From Lawsonibacter sp. (GTDB lineage: Bacteria; Bacillota; Clostridia; Oscillospirales; Oscillospiraceae), in the NCBI GenBank assembly GCA_022801435.1, contig JAAWSG010000022.1, forward strand, positions 1 to 33,580: a DNA stretch of 33,580 nucleotides, read 5' to 3'. The position numbers and the translations under genes were made by a program. Shown here piece after piece: positions 15,375 to 22,396 of the stretch (positions within the stretch are counted from its first letter, which is position 1; each line of letters opens with the position of its first letter). The notes under the pieces were generated by a model that worked only from the letters and a program-made list of their open reading frames with translations, did no database searches and was not told the origin of the DNA.

Positions 15375-15390
15375 GTTAGCCAGGACTAAC
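15375..15390. promoter_or_regulatory. Operator-like inverted repeat 1 (GTTAG-N6-CTAAC)
   Basis: A perfect 5-5 inverted repeat with a 6-base centre, directly abutting the minus-strand -10 TATAAC of the DUF3793 gene. The TTAG/CTAA arms resemble DtxR/IdeR-type metalloregulator half sites, though the spacing is not one I can assign with certainty. Confidence 0.55.
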
Positions 15391-15454
15391 CACAGCAGCG
15401 GAAGAAGCCCCAAGGAGGGAGGACCTTGGAGGGAGGAAGTAGGAGCCGCCAGAG

Positions 15455-15470
15455 GTTAGTCGCTGCTAAC
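15455..15470. promoter_or_regulatory. Operator-like inverted repeat 2 (GTTAG-N6-CTAAC)
   Basis: The same arms and the same 6-base spacing as the repeat at 15375-15390, exactly 80 bases away. The sequence just after both is similar (CACAG and TACAG). Two identically built sites in an otherwise purine-rich spacer argue for one regulator binding both. It also lies about 120 bases upstream of the MATE promoter, so it could serve either gene. Confidence 0.5.
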
Positions 15471-15587
15471 TACAGGCATACTCTACCACAGAACCGCCCG
15501 CCTGTCAAGGGCCTTTTGCAAATTTTTCCGCCCGCCGCCGGCAAAGTGAACAAACTATCCCCGCCCTGCATTTATGCAAAAGTCCCT

Positions 15588-15616
15588 TTGAAAATGGCCG
15601 GGCTCCGTGCTATGCT
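15588..15616 (+). promoter_or_regulatory. Promoter for the MATE transporter gene
   Basis: TTGAAA (15588-15593), 17 bases, TATGCT (15611-15616). Transcription would begin near 15623, leaving a leader of about 138 bases before ATG 15761. Confidence 0.7.
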
Positions 15617-15644
15617 ATATAGGAATTCCATAGGCAATCAACGA

Positions 15645-15736
15645 CACATGCAGCGCATCCGCGCGTAAGTCTGATCACGGTACAGATGTGCGGCGTGTGC
15701 GGGCAAGACGGCACATGCGCCTGCATGTGCTGTTTT
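15645..15736 (+). promoter_or_regulatory. Probable transcription attenuator in the MATE leader
   Basis: A terminator hairpin GCACATGC (15711-15718), loop GCCT, GCATGTGC (15723-15730) is followed by TGTTTTTT, 18 bases before the ribosome site AAGGAGG (15748-15754). An earlier leader segment CACATGCAGCGC (15645-15656) is complementary to 15717-15729 with one bulge, so it can capture the 3' arm and prevent terminator formation. The ligand or trans-acting factor is unknown; no known riboswitch class was recognised. Confidence 0.55.
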
Positions 15737-15760
15737 TTGCCCAAATTAAGGAGGATTGTG

Positions 15761-16885
15761 ATGGAACACTCAAATTATCTTGCCACGGAAAAGACGGGTA
15801 CACTGCTGCGAAGGTTTGCGCTCCCCTGTATCTGCTCGCTGATCATATCCTGTCTCTACAACATTGTGGACCAGATCTTTGTGGGCAACGGGGTGGGCTA
15901 CCTGGGCAACGCGGCCACCGGCGTGATTTTCCCGATCACCGTCATAGGCTGGGGACTGAGCCTGTTCTTTGGAGACGGGGCCGCCGCCGCCCTGAGCGTG
16001 TCCCTGGGGCGGGGGGAGACGGAGGACATTCACCGGAGCGTCGGCGGTGCGGTGTTGTGCTCCTTTCTCTCCGGCGTCGTGGTGTCCGCCATTGCTTTCC
16101 TGTGGGGGGACAGCCTGCTCCTGCTGATTGGAGCCACACAGGCCAGCCTTCAGATGGCCCACGACTATGGGGTGATTATCTTTGCCATGATGCCCCTGGC
16201 CATGACACAGAACACCCTGGCGTCCATCATCCGGGCGGACAGCAGTCCGAACTACGCCATGGGGGCCATGCTGACCCAGATCTCCATCGTCATCATCACG
16301 GTGGTCAACAATATCCTGCTGGTCCGGTATGGCGCGGTCTCCCAGTATGGCGCGGACATTCCCCTGGCGGCCTTTGTGGTCATTATGAAGCTCTTCCAAA
16401 TTGTATTGAACATTGCAATCGGGATCGCCGCCGGCGCTCAGCCCATTGTGGGCTACAACTACGGCGCGAAGCGCTGCGACCGGGTCCGGGAGCTGCTGGG
16501 TCTGATGCTCAAGTGGACCGTGCTGGTGGGCCTGGTCTGCACCCTCCTCTTTGAGGCGGCTCCCGGCGTGTTCATCCGTATGTTTGGCTCGGCGGACGAC
16601 CCGGTCTATTTCCAATTTGCCGTGCTGTGCCTGCGGATCTACCTGGCACTGATTCTCGTCACCTGCGTCCAGAAGGTCTGCGCCATTTTCCTGCAGTCCA
16701 TCGGGAGAGCAAAGGCCGCCGCCCCCCTGGCCATTCTGCGGGACGCGCTGCTGATTGTGTTTTCGCTGCTGATTCCGATTTCCCTGGGGGTTACGGGGAT
16801 CTTCTGGGCCGCGCCCGCTGCGGACGTGCTGGCCATTCTGGTGACCGCCGGGGTGATGGTCCGGGTCTGGAAGGAGCTGGGGCAG
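15761..16885 (+). pseudogene. MATE efflux transporter with internal deletion
   Basis: The N terminus (MEHSNYLATEKTGTLLRRFALPCICSLI) and most helices are of the MATE multidrug antiporter family, which exports cationic compounds using Na+ or H+. IVDQIFVGNGVGYLGNAATG and PIVGYNYGAKRCDRVREL are hallmark segments. However, the chain jumps from SPNYAMGAMLTQ straight to ISIVIITVVNN near 16278. Compared with the second MATE copy here, about 80 residues are missing, including the NIILDP helix and the GAA-AT-GQ helix. The frame is kept. At about 16885 it runs without a stop into a cytidylate-kinase-like fragment, and the open frame ends only at 17140. The start ATG 15761 has AAGGAGG six bases upstream. 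It is probably non-functional as a 12-helix transporter. Confidence 0.7.
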
Positions 16886-17083
16886 AGCCGTTCGGACCCC
16901 GTTCAGCGGGCCATCTCCGCCCAGAGCAGAGCGATCCAGCAAATTGCGCAGGCGGGGTCCTGTGTGCTGATTGGCCGCTCGGCGGACTATGTGCTTCGGA
17001 ATTATAAGGATGTAGTCCGTATTTTTATCCATGCTCCCCGGGCGTACCGAGAGAAAAAGGTGATGGAGATGTACGGAGACAGC
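16886..17083 (+). pseudogene. Cytidylate-kinase-like fragment
   Basis: About 65 residues continue in frame from the MATE gene. The part IAQAGSCVLIGRSADYVLRN, then VRIFIHAPRAYREKKVMEMYGDS, matches the central region of the cytidylate-kinase-like family (AAA_26 type). The P-loop N terminus, which should carry the GREYGSGG-like phosphate-binding motif, is absent, and so is the C-terminal half. It ends at about 17083, where the second MATE fragment takes over in another frame. Intact members are often neighbours of MATE genes in Clostridia, so this appears to be the remainder of a former separate gene. Confidence 0.65.
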
Positions 17084-17952
17084 CCTCTATCTGGCCCTTT
17101 CGGAGCCGCTTTTGACCCTGTTCGGGGCCCGGGTCAATGAGGAGACCTTTTTTCACGCCAAGGAGTACTTCTTCTGGATCACCCTGGGGATACCGTTTTA
17201 TATGTTCGGTCAGGCGCTCAACCCCATGATCCGCTCGGACGGCAGCCCAAACCTTGCGATGGCCTCCACTCTGGCGGGGGCACTGGTCAACATCATCCTG
17301 GACCCCATTTTGATCTTTGGATTTCGGTGGGGCATGATGGGTGCGGCTGTGGCCACAGTGCTGGGGCAGATTCTCACCGCCGCCCTGGCGGTCTGGTATC
17401 TGTGCCATATGAAAGCGGTCCGCCTGGAGCGGGAGAGCTTCCGCCTCCACAGCCAGCTGGCAAAGAAGTACCTGCCTCTGGGCGTGTGCAGCTTTCTGTC
17501 CCAGATTTCGCTGGTTATGGCCATGGCGGCGATTCAAAATATGACCCTGCGCTGCGGCGCTCTGGACCCCATCTTCGGACAGACGCAGTACGCTCAGATC
17601 CCCATGGCGGTGTTGGGAATCGTGATGAAGTTTTTCCAGATTGTCATCTCGGTCTCGGTGGGGCTGGCGGCGGGGTGCATCCCGGTGGTGGGCTACAACA
17701 TCGGGCCGGGCCTTCGCCTCCACCGCAATCTCCATGGTGCGGGAGGTGCTCTTCGGTGTGGGACTTGCTCTGCTGCTCCCGCTGCGGTTCGGACTGGACA
17801 GGGTGCTGTACTCCATGCCGGTCTCTGACCTGCTGACCTTTGTCCTCTGCGCCGCAGTCATCCGGTACACCTATCGAGCGCTGGCCGGAGCGGCTCCTCC
17901 CACCCCGTTGAGAGCGGCTCCTCCGTCCGGCAGGAGGGGGAGCGGGTCCTGA
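17082..17952 (+). pseudogene. Second MATE transporter, truncated and frameshifted
   Basis: From 17082 the frame reads ALYLALSEPLLTLFGARVNEE and continues through GQALNPMIRSDGSPNLAM, VNIILDPILIFGF and SVGLAAGCIPVVGYNIG (central MATE helices), ending at about 17700. Then the match continues in a different frame with FASTAISMVREVLFGVGLAL and YSMPVSDLLTFVL, the last two helices. The first roughly 100 residues and about 80 residues between GYNIG and FASTA are missing. No start codon with a ribosome site belongs to it. It cannot make a complete transporter. It supplies the reference that shows what the first MATE copy has lost. Confidence 0.75.
17888..17924 (+). repeat. 13-base direct repeat at a gene junction
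   Basis: GAGCGGCTCCTCC occurs at 17888-17900 and again at 17912-17924, exactly where the MATE C terminus meets the Cthe_2159-like fragment. A short direct repeat at a join is typical of slipped or recombinational deletion. Confidence 0.7.
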
Positions 17953-18341
17953 GCCTGTCCGGCCACGAGGTCACGCTGGTGCTGGACGGGGTGGACATCA
18001 CCTGCACGGTGGCCCCGGCGGTGATTTTCTACAATGTCTACGAGTGCGATGAGGCGTGGGTGGCCTATGACGCGGGGGAGGCGGAGGGAACCGGCCTGCT
18101 GTCCATCACAGCGGAAAATGAGGGGCTGGATTCTGAGCTCCACCTGACCGTCAACGGCGGACAGATCAGCATCCAGGCCCAGAATGACGGCATCAACACC
18201 AACGAGGACAACGTGTCCGTCACCACCATCAACGGCGGCGGACTGCAAATCAACGCCGGCCTGGGCGTGGAGGGGGAAAGTTTTATGGAATTTACCCTCA
18301 CCGGCAGCGTGCGCAGCTTTTCCGGCATCTCGGGAAAGTGA
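17910..18341 (+). pseudogene. Cthe_2159-like carbohydrate-binding domain fragment
   Basis: In frame from about 17910 to the TGA at 18341 the sequence reads VTLVLDGVDITCTVAPAVIF, then LTVNGGQISIQAQNDGINTN and VSVTTINGGGLQINAGLGVEG. These are the repeated beta-helix turns of the Cthe_2159 (carbohydrate-binding, Ca-dependent) family, which normally follows a signal peptide. The signal, the N-terminal turns and the turns after GLGVEG are missing: the chain jumps to SFMEFTLTGSVRSFSGISGK, which looks like a family C terminus. It has no credible start. It is therefore a remnant of an exported polysaccharide-binding protein. Confidence 0.65.
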
Positions 18342-18368
18342 CATAACCGCGCAATTGTTTCAAAATCA

Positions 18369-18401
18369 GCAGGACGGACATCCGCCGGGTGTCCGTCCTG
18401 C
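18369..18401 (+). terminator. Strong hairpin ahead of the lysis cassette
   Basis: A perfect 12-base stem, GCAGGACGGACA (18369-18380) with TGTCCGTCCTGC (18390-18401), and a 9-base loop. The following bases GCATGGTTTT contain only a short T-run, so termination strength is uncertain. Confidence 0.55.
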
Positions 18402-18430
18402 GCATGGTTTTAGGGGAAATTTTTGGTTTG

Positions 18431-18448
18431 TTGTACGCCGGCGTACAA
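18431..18448. repeat. Perfect 18-base palindrome, operator-like
   Basis: TTGTACGCCGGCGTACAA reads identically on both strands with no loop, so it is more likely a dimeric protein site than a hairpin. Its right half overlaps a -10-like TACAAT (18444-18449) upstream of the lysis genes. Confidence 0.7.
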
Positions 18449-18492
18449 TTTTACAGCCGCTCACAGCAGGGACAGAGAGGAGGGATGCAGCT

Positions 18493-18549
18493 GTGCGCCA
18501 AATCAACGGGCAAAAATACGCGCCCGAGAGAGGAGGGGGACCAAGGTGA
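18493..18549 (+). CDS. Possible 18-residue leader peptide or remnant
   Basis: GTG 18493 lies eight bases after AGGAGGG and opens an 18-codon frame. Its TGA (18547-18549) overlaps the GTGA start of the next gene, the pattern of translational coupling. The peptide (RQINGQKYAPERGGGPR after the start) matches nothing I know. It could be the tail of a lost upstream phage gene or a leader peptide. Confidence 0.25.
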   Translation: MRQINGQKYAPERGGGPR

Positions 18550-18773
18550 GCGACACGGTTGTGGCGGCGCTGATTGGGCTGGCGGGCTCAGGCGCGGGGG
18601 CGTTTGGCGGAATTTTGATCTCTGCCAAGCTGACCCAGTACCGGCTGGAGCAGCTGGAGAAGAAGGTCCAGGCCCACAACAATCTGATCGAGCGGACCTA
18701 CCGGCTGGAGGAGCGGTTCAATCTGGTCAGCCACCGCATTGGGGACCTGGAACACGCGCTGAAAAACGAATAG
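18546..18773 (+). CDS. Small phage-type membrane/coiled-coil protein
   Basis: A 75-residue protein. Residues 4-27 form one hydrophobic, Gly/Ala-rich membrane helix (VVAALIGLAGSGAGAFGGILI), and the rest is a charged coiled coil (YRLEQLEKKVQAHNNLIERTYRLEERF). The size and position directly before a holin and an endolysin resemble XhlA-like or other accessory lysis proteins, although classical XhlA has the membrane helix at the C terminus. The start is GTG 18546, with GGAGGGGGA about six bases upstream. An open frame extends further upstream without a ribosome site and was ignored. Confidence 0.65.
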   Translation: MSDTVVAALIGLAGSGAGAFGGILISAKLTQYRLEQLEKKVQAHNNLIERTYRLEERFNLVSHRIGDLEHALKNE

Positions 18774-18787
18774 AAGGGGGAGACGGG

Positions 18788-19036
18788 ATGAACAAGATCA
18801 ACTGGAAACAAAAGCTGAGCTCCCGCAAGCTGTGGGCGGCGGCGGCAGGTGTGGCGGCCGGGCTGGCGGTGGCCTTCGGACTGGACGAGGGGACCATCAG
18901 CGCGGTGGCGGGGGCGGTGACCTCCGTAGCCTGCGTGGTGTCCTACATCGTCACCGAGGGACGGGTGGACGCGGCGCGGGTCAGACAGGCGGCGGAGGAG
19001 GTACAGCGGGCCGTGGAGGCGGCAGGGGATGAATAA
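18788..19036 (+). CDS. Phage holin
   Basis: An 82-residue protein. A basic amphipathic N terminus (MNKINWKQKLSSRKLW) is followed by two hydrophobic stretches (AAAAGVAAGLAVAFGL and ISAVAGAVTSVACVVSYIV) and a charged C-terminal helix. This is the architecture of small Gram-positive phage holins, which form lesions in the cytoplasmic membrane and release the endolysin. Its end overlaps the endolysin start by eight bases, which supports the pairing. The ATG is preceded by GAAGGGGGAGACGGG. I cannot assign an exact holin subfamily. Confidence 0.75.
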   Translation: MNKINWKQKLSSRKLWAAAAGVAAGLAVAFGLDEGTISAVAGAVTSVACVVSYIVTEGRVDAARVRQAAEEVQRAVEAAGDE

Positions 19037-19838
19037 ACGGCCCGTCCTCTATATGCAGACCGACAGGCGCTGGAGGGACAAGCCCTACCAGGTCCCGGGG
19101 GAGAGGGCTACCATCGGCGGCTCCGGGTGCGGGCCCGCCTGCGCCGCCATGGTCATCGAGACGCTGACCGGCCAGACCTGCACCCCCGAGGACACCTGCA
19201 AGTGGAGCGTGGACCACGGCTACAAGGCCAGGGGGCAGGGGACCTACTACAGCTACTTCGTCCCTCAGCTGGCGGCGTTCGGGATCACCTGCTGGCAGCT
19301 GAGCTGGACCAGCGGCTATCACAGCCCCAAGGCCAAAGTCCACGACCAGGCGCTGGAATATCTCCGGCAGGGGTACTACCTTATCGCCCTGATGAAGGCG
19401 GGCAGCTGGACCAGCGGCGGCCATTTCGTGCTGGTCTGGTGGGCGGACGGAAAGATCCGAATCAACGACCCAGCCAGCACAAAGGACGGGCGGGTGAACG
19501 GGGATGTGAACACCTTCCGGAACGAGTGCGCCTACTACTGGGTGGTGGACGCCCGGGCCCACAACAGAGGGGCGGAACAGGAGGACGAGATGGATCAAGA
19601 GCAGTTTAACCGGATGTTTGAAGCCGCGATGGGTCAGTACCGGGAGGGCCTGCGGGACAACGACTGCGGCCAGTGGAGCCTGGAGGCCCGGAGGTTCGCG
19701 GTGAACAACGGCATTTTCGCGGGTTCCGGGGTGGACGGGTCGGGGAGGCCCAACTTCATGTGGGAGGACCTGCTCACCCGGGAGCAGTGCGCCCAGGTGC
19801 TGTACGCCTTCGCCCGGCGGTTTGGGCTGACGGGCTGA
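19029..19838 (+). CDS. C39-like cysteine peptidase endolysin
   Basis: A 269-residue cell-wall hydrolase. The papain-like C39_2 domain occupies about residues 5-170: GGSGCGPACAAMVI carries the catalytic Cys (C34), SGGHFVLVWW the His (H132), and INDPAS the Asn/Asp (146-147). A linker of acidic residues leads to a C-terminal module (about 190-269) with WSLEARRFAVNNGIF, NFMWEDLLTREQCAQVLYAFARRFG, which is SLH-like and commonly binds wall polymers in clostridial phage lysins. There is no signal peptide, so export would depend on the holin. The start ATG 19029 overlaps the holin gene. A UUCG-capped terminator follows 25 bases after the stop. Confidence 0.85.
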   Translation: MNKRPVLYMQTDRRWRDKPYQVPGERATIGGSGCGPACAAMVIETLTGQTCTPEDTCKWSVDHGYKARGQGTYYSYFVPQLAAFGITCWQLSWTSGYHSPKAKVHDQALEYLRQGYYLIALMKAGSWTSGGHFVLVWWADGKIRINDPASTKDGRVNGDVNTFRNECAYYWVVDARAHNRGAEQEDEMDQEQFNRMFEAAMGQYREGLRDNDCGQWSLEARRFAVNNGIFAGSGVDGSGRPNFMWEDLLTREQCAQVLYAFARRFGLTG

Positions 19839-19862
19839 GCAGACGGAGCTGGAAGCATGAGT

Positions 19863-19894
19863 AAGAGGGGGAGCTCTTCGGAGCTCCCCCTCTT
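19863..19894. terminator. Bidirectional terminator with UUCG loop
   Basis: AAGAGGGGGAGCTC (19863-19876), TTCG, GAGCTCCCCCTCTT (19881-19894): a 14-base perfect stem with the very stable UUCG tetraloop, then TT. It serves both the lysis cassette and the convergent ilvD. Confidence 0.9.
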
Positions 19895-19900
19895 TTGCGC

Positions 19901-21562
19901 TTATTCCAAAATGGCCCCCCTGTCGGCGGAGGAGACCAGCCTGGCGTACCGGGCCAGGTAGCCGGTCTGGATCTTGGGCGCAGGGCACACCCACTTGGCC
20001 CGGCGGGCGGCCAGAACGCTGTCCTCCACCTCCAGCCGGATGGTGTGGGCGGGGATATCGATGGAGATGATATCCCCCTCCTCCACCAGACCGATATTCC
20101 CCCCGGCGGCGGCCTCGGGGGAGACGTGGCCGATGGAGGCCCCCCGGGTAGCGCCTGAGAACCGGCCGTCGGTGATGAGGGCCACGTCCTTGTCCAGACC
20201 CATCCCCGCGATGGCGGAGGTGGGGTTGAGCATCTCCCGCATTCCCGGACCGCCTCTGGGGCCCTCGTAGCGGATAATGACCACGTCGCCGGCCACGATT
20301 TTCCCGGCGTAGATGGCCTCAATGGCCTCCTCCTCGGAGTTGAACACCCGGGCGGGGCCGGTGTGCCGCATCATCTCCGGAGCCACGGCGGACTGCTTCA
20401 CCACGCAGCCGTCAGGGGCCAGGTTCCCCTTGAGCACCGCGATGCCGCCGGTCTGGGAGTAGGGGTTCTCAATGGGACGGATGAGGGCGGGGTCCCGGTT
20501 GACCACTCCCTCCAGGTTTTCCGCCACCGTCTTCCCGGTGCAGGTGGGCAGGGAGGTGTCAATGAGCCCCTTCTTGGCCAGCTCGGCCATGACCGCGTAG
20601 ACCCCGCCGGCCCGCTCCAGGTCCTCCATATAGGTGTCTCCGGCGGGGGCCAGGTGGCACAGGTTGGGGGTTTTGTCCGAGATCTCATTGGCCATGTCGA
20701 AGCTCAGGGCGATGCCGCACTCGTGGGCGATGGCGGGCAGGTGGAGCATGGTGTTGGTGGAGCAGCCCAGGGCCATGTCGATGGTCTCCGCGTTGTGGAA
20801 GGCGGCCTGCGTCATGATGTCCCGGGGGCGGATATTTTTCTCCACCAGCTCCATAATCTTCATCCCGGTGTGCTTGGCCAGGCGCAGGCGGGCGGACCAC
20901 ACGGCGGGGATGGTCCCGTTGCCCTTCAGCGCCATGCCGATGGCCTCGGTGAGGCAGTTCATGGAGTTGGCGGTGTACATACCGGAGCAGGAGCCGCAGG
21001 TGGGACAGGCGGCGTTCTCGTACTCCTCCACCCCGGCCTCGTCCAGCTTGCCGGCGTAGTAGGAGCCCACCGCCTCAAACATATGGGACAGGCAGGTGCG
21101 CCGCCCGTCGTTGAGCCGCCCGGCCAGCATGGGACCGCCGGAGACAAAGATAGTGGGGATGTTCACCCGGGCGGCGGCCATGAGGAGGCCGGGGACGTTC
21201 TTGTCACAGTTGGGGATCATGACCAGGCCGTCAAACTGGTGCGCCATGGCCATGGCCTCGGTGGAGTCGGCAATCAGGTCCCGGGTGACCAGGGAGTACT
21301 TCATCCCCACGTGCCCCATGGCGATCCCGTCGCAGACCGCGATGGCGGGGAACTCCACCGGGGTCCCTCCCGCGGCCCGGACGCCGGCCTTCACCGCCTC
21401 GGCGATTTTATCCAGGTTCATGTGGCCGGGGACGATCTCATTATAAGAGCAGACCACGCCGATGAGAGGCTTTTCCAGCTCCTCTCTGGTGTACCCCAGG
21501 GCGTACAGAAGCGAGCGGTTGGGGGCGGCGGGGATGCCTTTTTTCACTACGTCAGAACGCAT
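19901..21562 (-). CDS. ilvD: Dihydroxy-acid dehydratase
   Basis: A 553-residue enzyme that dehydrates 2,3-dihydroxy-isovalerate and -methylvalerate, the third step of valine and isoleucine synthesis, in the cytosol. The Fe-S ligands are in place: C38 (GVVCSYNEI), C119 ([11 protein letters not shown]) and C192 ([13 protein letters not shown]). The C-terminal signatures [18 protein letters not shown] and [13 protein letters not shown] are also present, and length is normal. ATG 21562 sits behind GGAGG and gives [11 protein letters not shown]; the frame extends upstream to 21829 but crosses the promoter. It is transcribed alone, with no neighbouring ilv or leu genes. No T-box-like leader is visible: only about 45 bases separate the promoter from the start. 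Confidence 0.96.
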   Translation of the reverse strand: MRSDVVKKGIPAAPNRSLLYALGYTREELEKPLIGVVCSYNEIVPGHMNLDKIAEAVKAGVRAAGGTPVEFPAIAVCDGIAMGHVGMKYSLVTRDLIADSTEAMAMAHQFDGLVMIPNCDKNVPGLLMAAARVNIPTIFVSGGPMLAGRLNDGRRTCLSHMFEAVGSYYAGKLDEAGVEEYENAACPTCGSCSGMYTANSMNCLTEAIGMALKGNGTIPAVWSARLRLAKHTGMKIMELVEKNIRPRDIMTQAAFHNAETIDMALGCSTNTMLHLPAIAHECGIALSFDMANEISDKTPNLCHLAPAGDTYMEDLERAGGVYAVMAELAKKGLIDTSLPTCTGKTVAENLEGVVNRDPALIRPIENPYSQTGGIAVLKGNLAPDGCVVKQSAVAPEMMRHTGPARVFNSEEEAIEAIYAGKIVAGDVVIIRYEGPRGGPGMREMLNPTSAIAGMGLDKDVALITDGRFSGATRGASIGHVSPEAAAGGNIGLVEEGDIISIDIPAHTIRLEVEDSVLAARRAKWVCPAPKIQTGYLARYARLVSSADRGAILE

Positions 21563-21609
21563 ATGCAGGACCTCCAAAAATTTTTCAAAAGCTGTCTGAG
21601 ACTGACTAC

Positions 21610-21639
21610 ATAATATAGGAATGGTTCCCAAGATGTCAA
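21610..21639 (-). promoter_or_regulatory. ilvD promoter
   Basis: On the minus strand, a perfect -35 TTGACA (21639-21634) is followed by overlapping -10 candidates TATTAT (21615-21610, 18-base spacer) and TATATT (21617-21612, 16-base spacer). Confidence 0.75.
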
Positions 21640-21737
21640 GAGGGAAAATCAGATGCCCCGCGGGACAGCGCACAATACGTCTCAGGTTCGCTCCCGCGGA
21701 CAGGCTGAAGCAAACGCTGCGCCTTTCGATGCCGGTG

Positions 21738-21763
21738 CAGGGACACAGCAAGCCGTGTCCCTG
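21738..21763. repeat. Inverted repeat between ilvD and the RHH gene
   Basis: CAGGGACAC (21738-21746), 8-base loop, GTGTCCCTG (21755-21763). It lies 12 bases past the stop of the minus-strand RHH gene. No T-run follows on either strand, so it is a hairpin or protein site rather than a classic terminator. Confidence 0.5.
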
Positions 21764-21774
21764 TATTGGGCGCT

Positions 21775-21972
21775 CTATGGCGTGCCGGGGGGCTCGTCCT
21801 CCTGCTCCTCCAGATTTTCCAGCGCCCACCGGGTGGCCTCAATGACAAAGGCGGAGAAGGTGGCCCCCGTACCCTGGATGGCCTGCTCGACCTTTTGGAT
21901 CACATCGTCCGGGAAGCGAATATTTTTTTGCGTTGTGGTGGGGATAACGGGGACTTTGAATTTTCTGGTCAT
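21775..21972 (-). CDS. Small ribbon-helix-helix-like protein
   Basis: A 65-residue protein, [21 protein letters not shown] followed by [30 protein letters not shown]. The strand-helix-helix order ([33 protein letters not shown]) is that of Arc/MetJ- or YlcI/YnfO-type DNA-binding proteins, which bind as dimers. The acidic tail ends the chain. The start is ATG 21972 with AGGTG five bases upstream. It is transcribed towards ilvD and away from a small orphan gene. Such proteins often repress their own divergent promoter; the paired repeats between the two genes fit, but this is inference. Confidence 0.65.
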   Translation of the reverse strand: MTRKFKVPVIPTTTQKNIRFPDDVIQKVEQAIQGTGATFSAFVIEATRWALENLEEQEDEPPGTP

Positions 21973-21997
21973 ACATTCACCTGCTATACGATTGCTC

Positions 21998-22054
21998 TTT
22001 ACATTTTGCTATGAATGTGGTAACATTTATGTATCCCGTTTGTATAGCAAATGT
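21998..22054. promoter_or_regulatory. Divergent regulatory region with paired arms
   Basis: A plus-strand promoter TTTACA (21998-22003), 17 bases, TAACAT (22021-22026). ACATTTTGCTAT (22001-22012) and ATAGCAAATGT (22044-22054) are near-perfect inverted copies placed around it, a reasonable target for the adjacent RHH protein. Confidence 0.45.
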
Positions 22055-22070
22055 ATAGAAAGGTGAGCGT

Positions 22071-22283
22071 ATGAAAATCGTACATACCGTTTTGGCACAA
22101 TTTCTCCAGCGCGGACAGGTGAAGGTGGAGATTTCCGGCTTTGATATGGAGGGCTTTTCCGCCGCCATGCAGCAGGAGCTGAGCAGCACGCTGAGCGACA
22201 TAGCGAGCTGTGCTTTCGAGGACAGAATGACGGACCGGGAGAAGGTGGAGGCCATTCAAGCCCGGCTGGAGCAGGTTTTCTGA
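22071..22283 (+). CDS. Small orphan protein (70 residues)
   Basis: A 70-residue soluble protein, MKIVHTVLAQFLQRGQVKVEISGF followed by a helical segment with MQQELSSTLSDIASCAF and MTDREKVEAIQARLEQVF. It is predicted strand then helices, and I recognise no domain. The ribosome site AAAGGTGAG seven bases before ATG and the candidate promoter at 21998 support it as a real gene. It is divergent from the RHH gene; the two may form a small module, but no toxin-like features are visible. Confidence 0.55.
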   Translation: MKIVHTVLAQFLQRGQVKVEISGFDMEGFSAAMQQELSSTLSDIASCAFEDRMTDREKVEAIQARLEQVF

Positions 22284-22332
22284 AAGCCGGAGCGGAGCGC
22301 ATTTTCAGCTCCTGCCCCTCCCTCAGTTTTTC

Positions 22333-22361
22333 TTGCAATCCGGCGGGGTTTGGGATATGAT
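22333..22361 (+). promoter_or_regulatory. nadE promoter
   Basis: TTGCAA (22333-22338), 17 bases, TATGAT (22356-22361), ending 35 bases before ATG 22397. Confidence 0.7.
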
Positions 22362-22396
22362 AAGGGGCGAGATTACGAAAAAGGAGGCCCCTGTCT

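Noticed and set aside
18184..18549. 121-residue frame spanning the Cthe_2159 remnant and lysis leader
   Set aside because: It crosses a strong hairpin and a palindrome and shows no domain; only its last 18 codons have a plausible start.
20363..21613. 416-residue plus-strand frame opposite ilvD
   Set aside because: It is antisense to a well-conserved enzyme, rich in His/Gly/Val from complementary codons, and has no domain.
21563..21640. T-box or other leader riboswitch for ilvD
   Set aside because: The promoter lies only about 45 bases before the start; there is no room for such an element.
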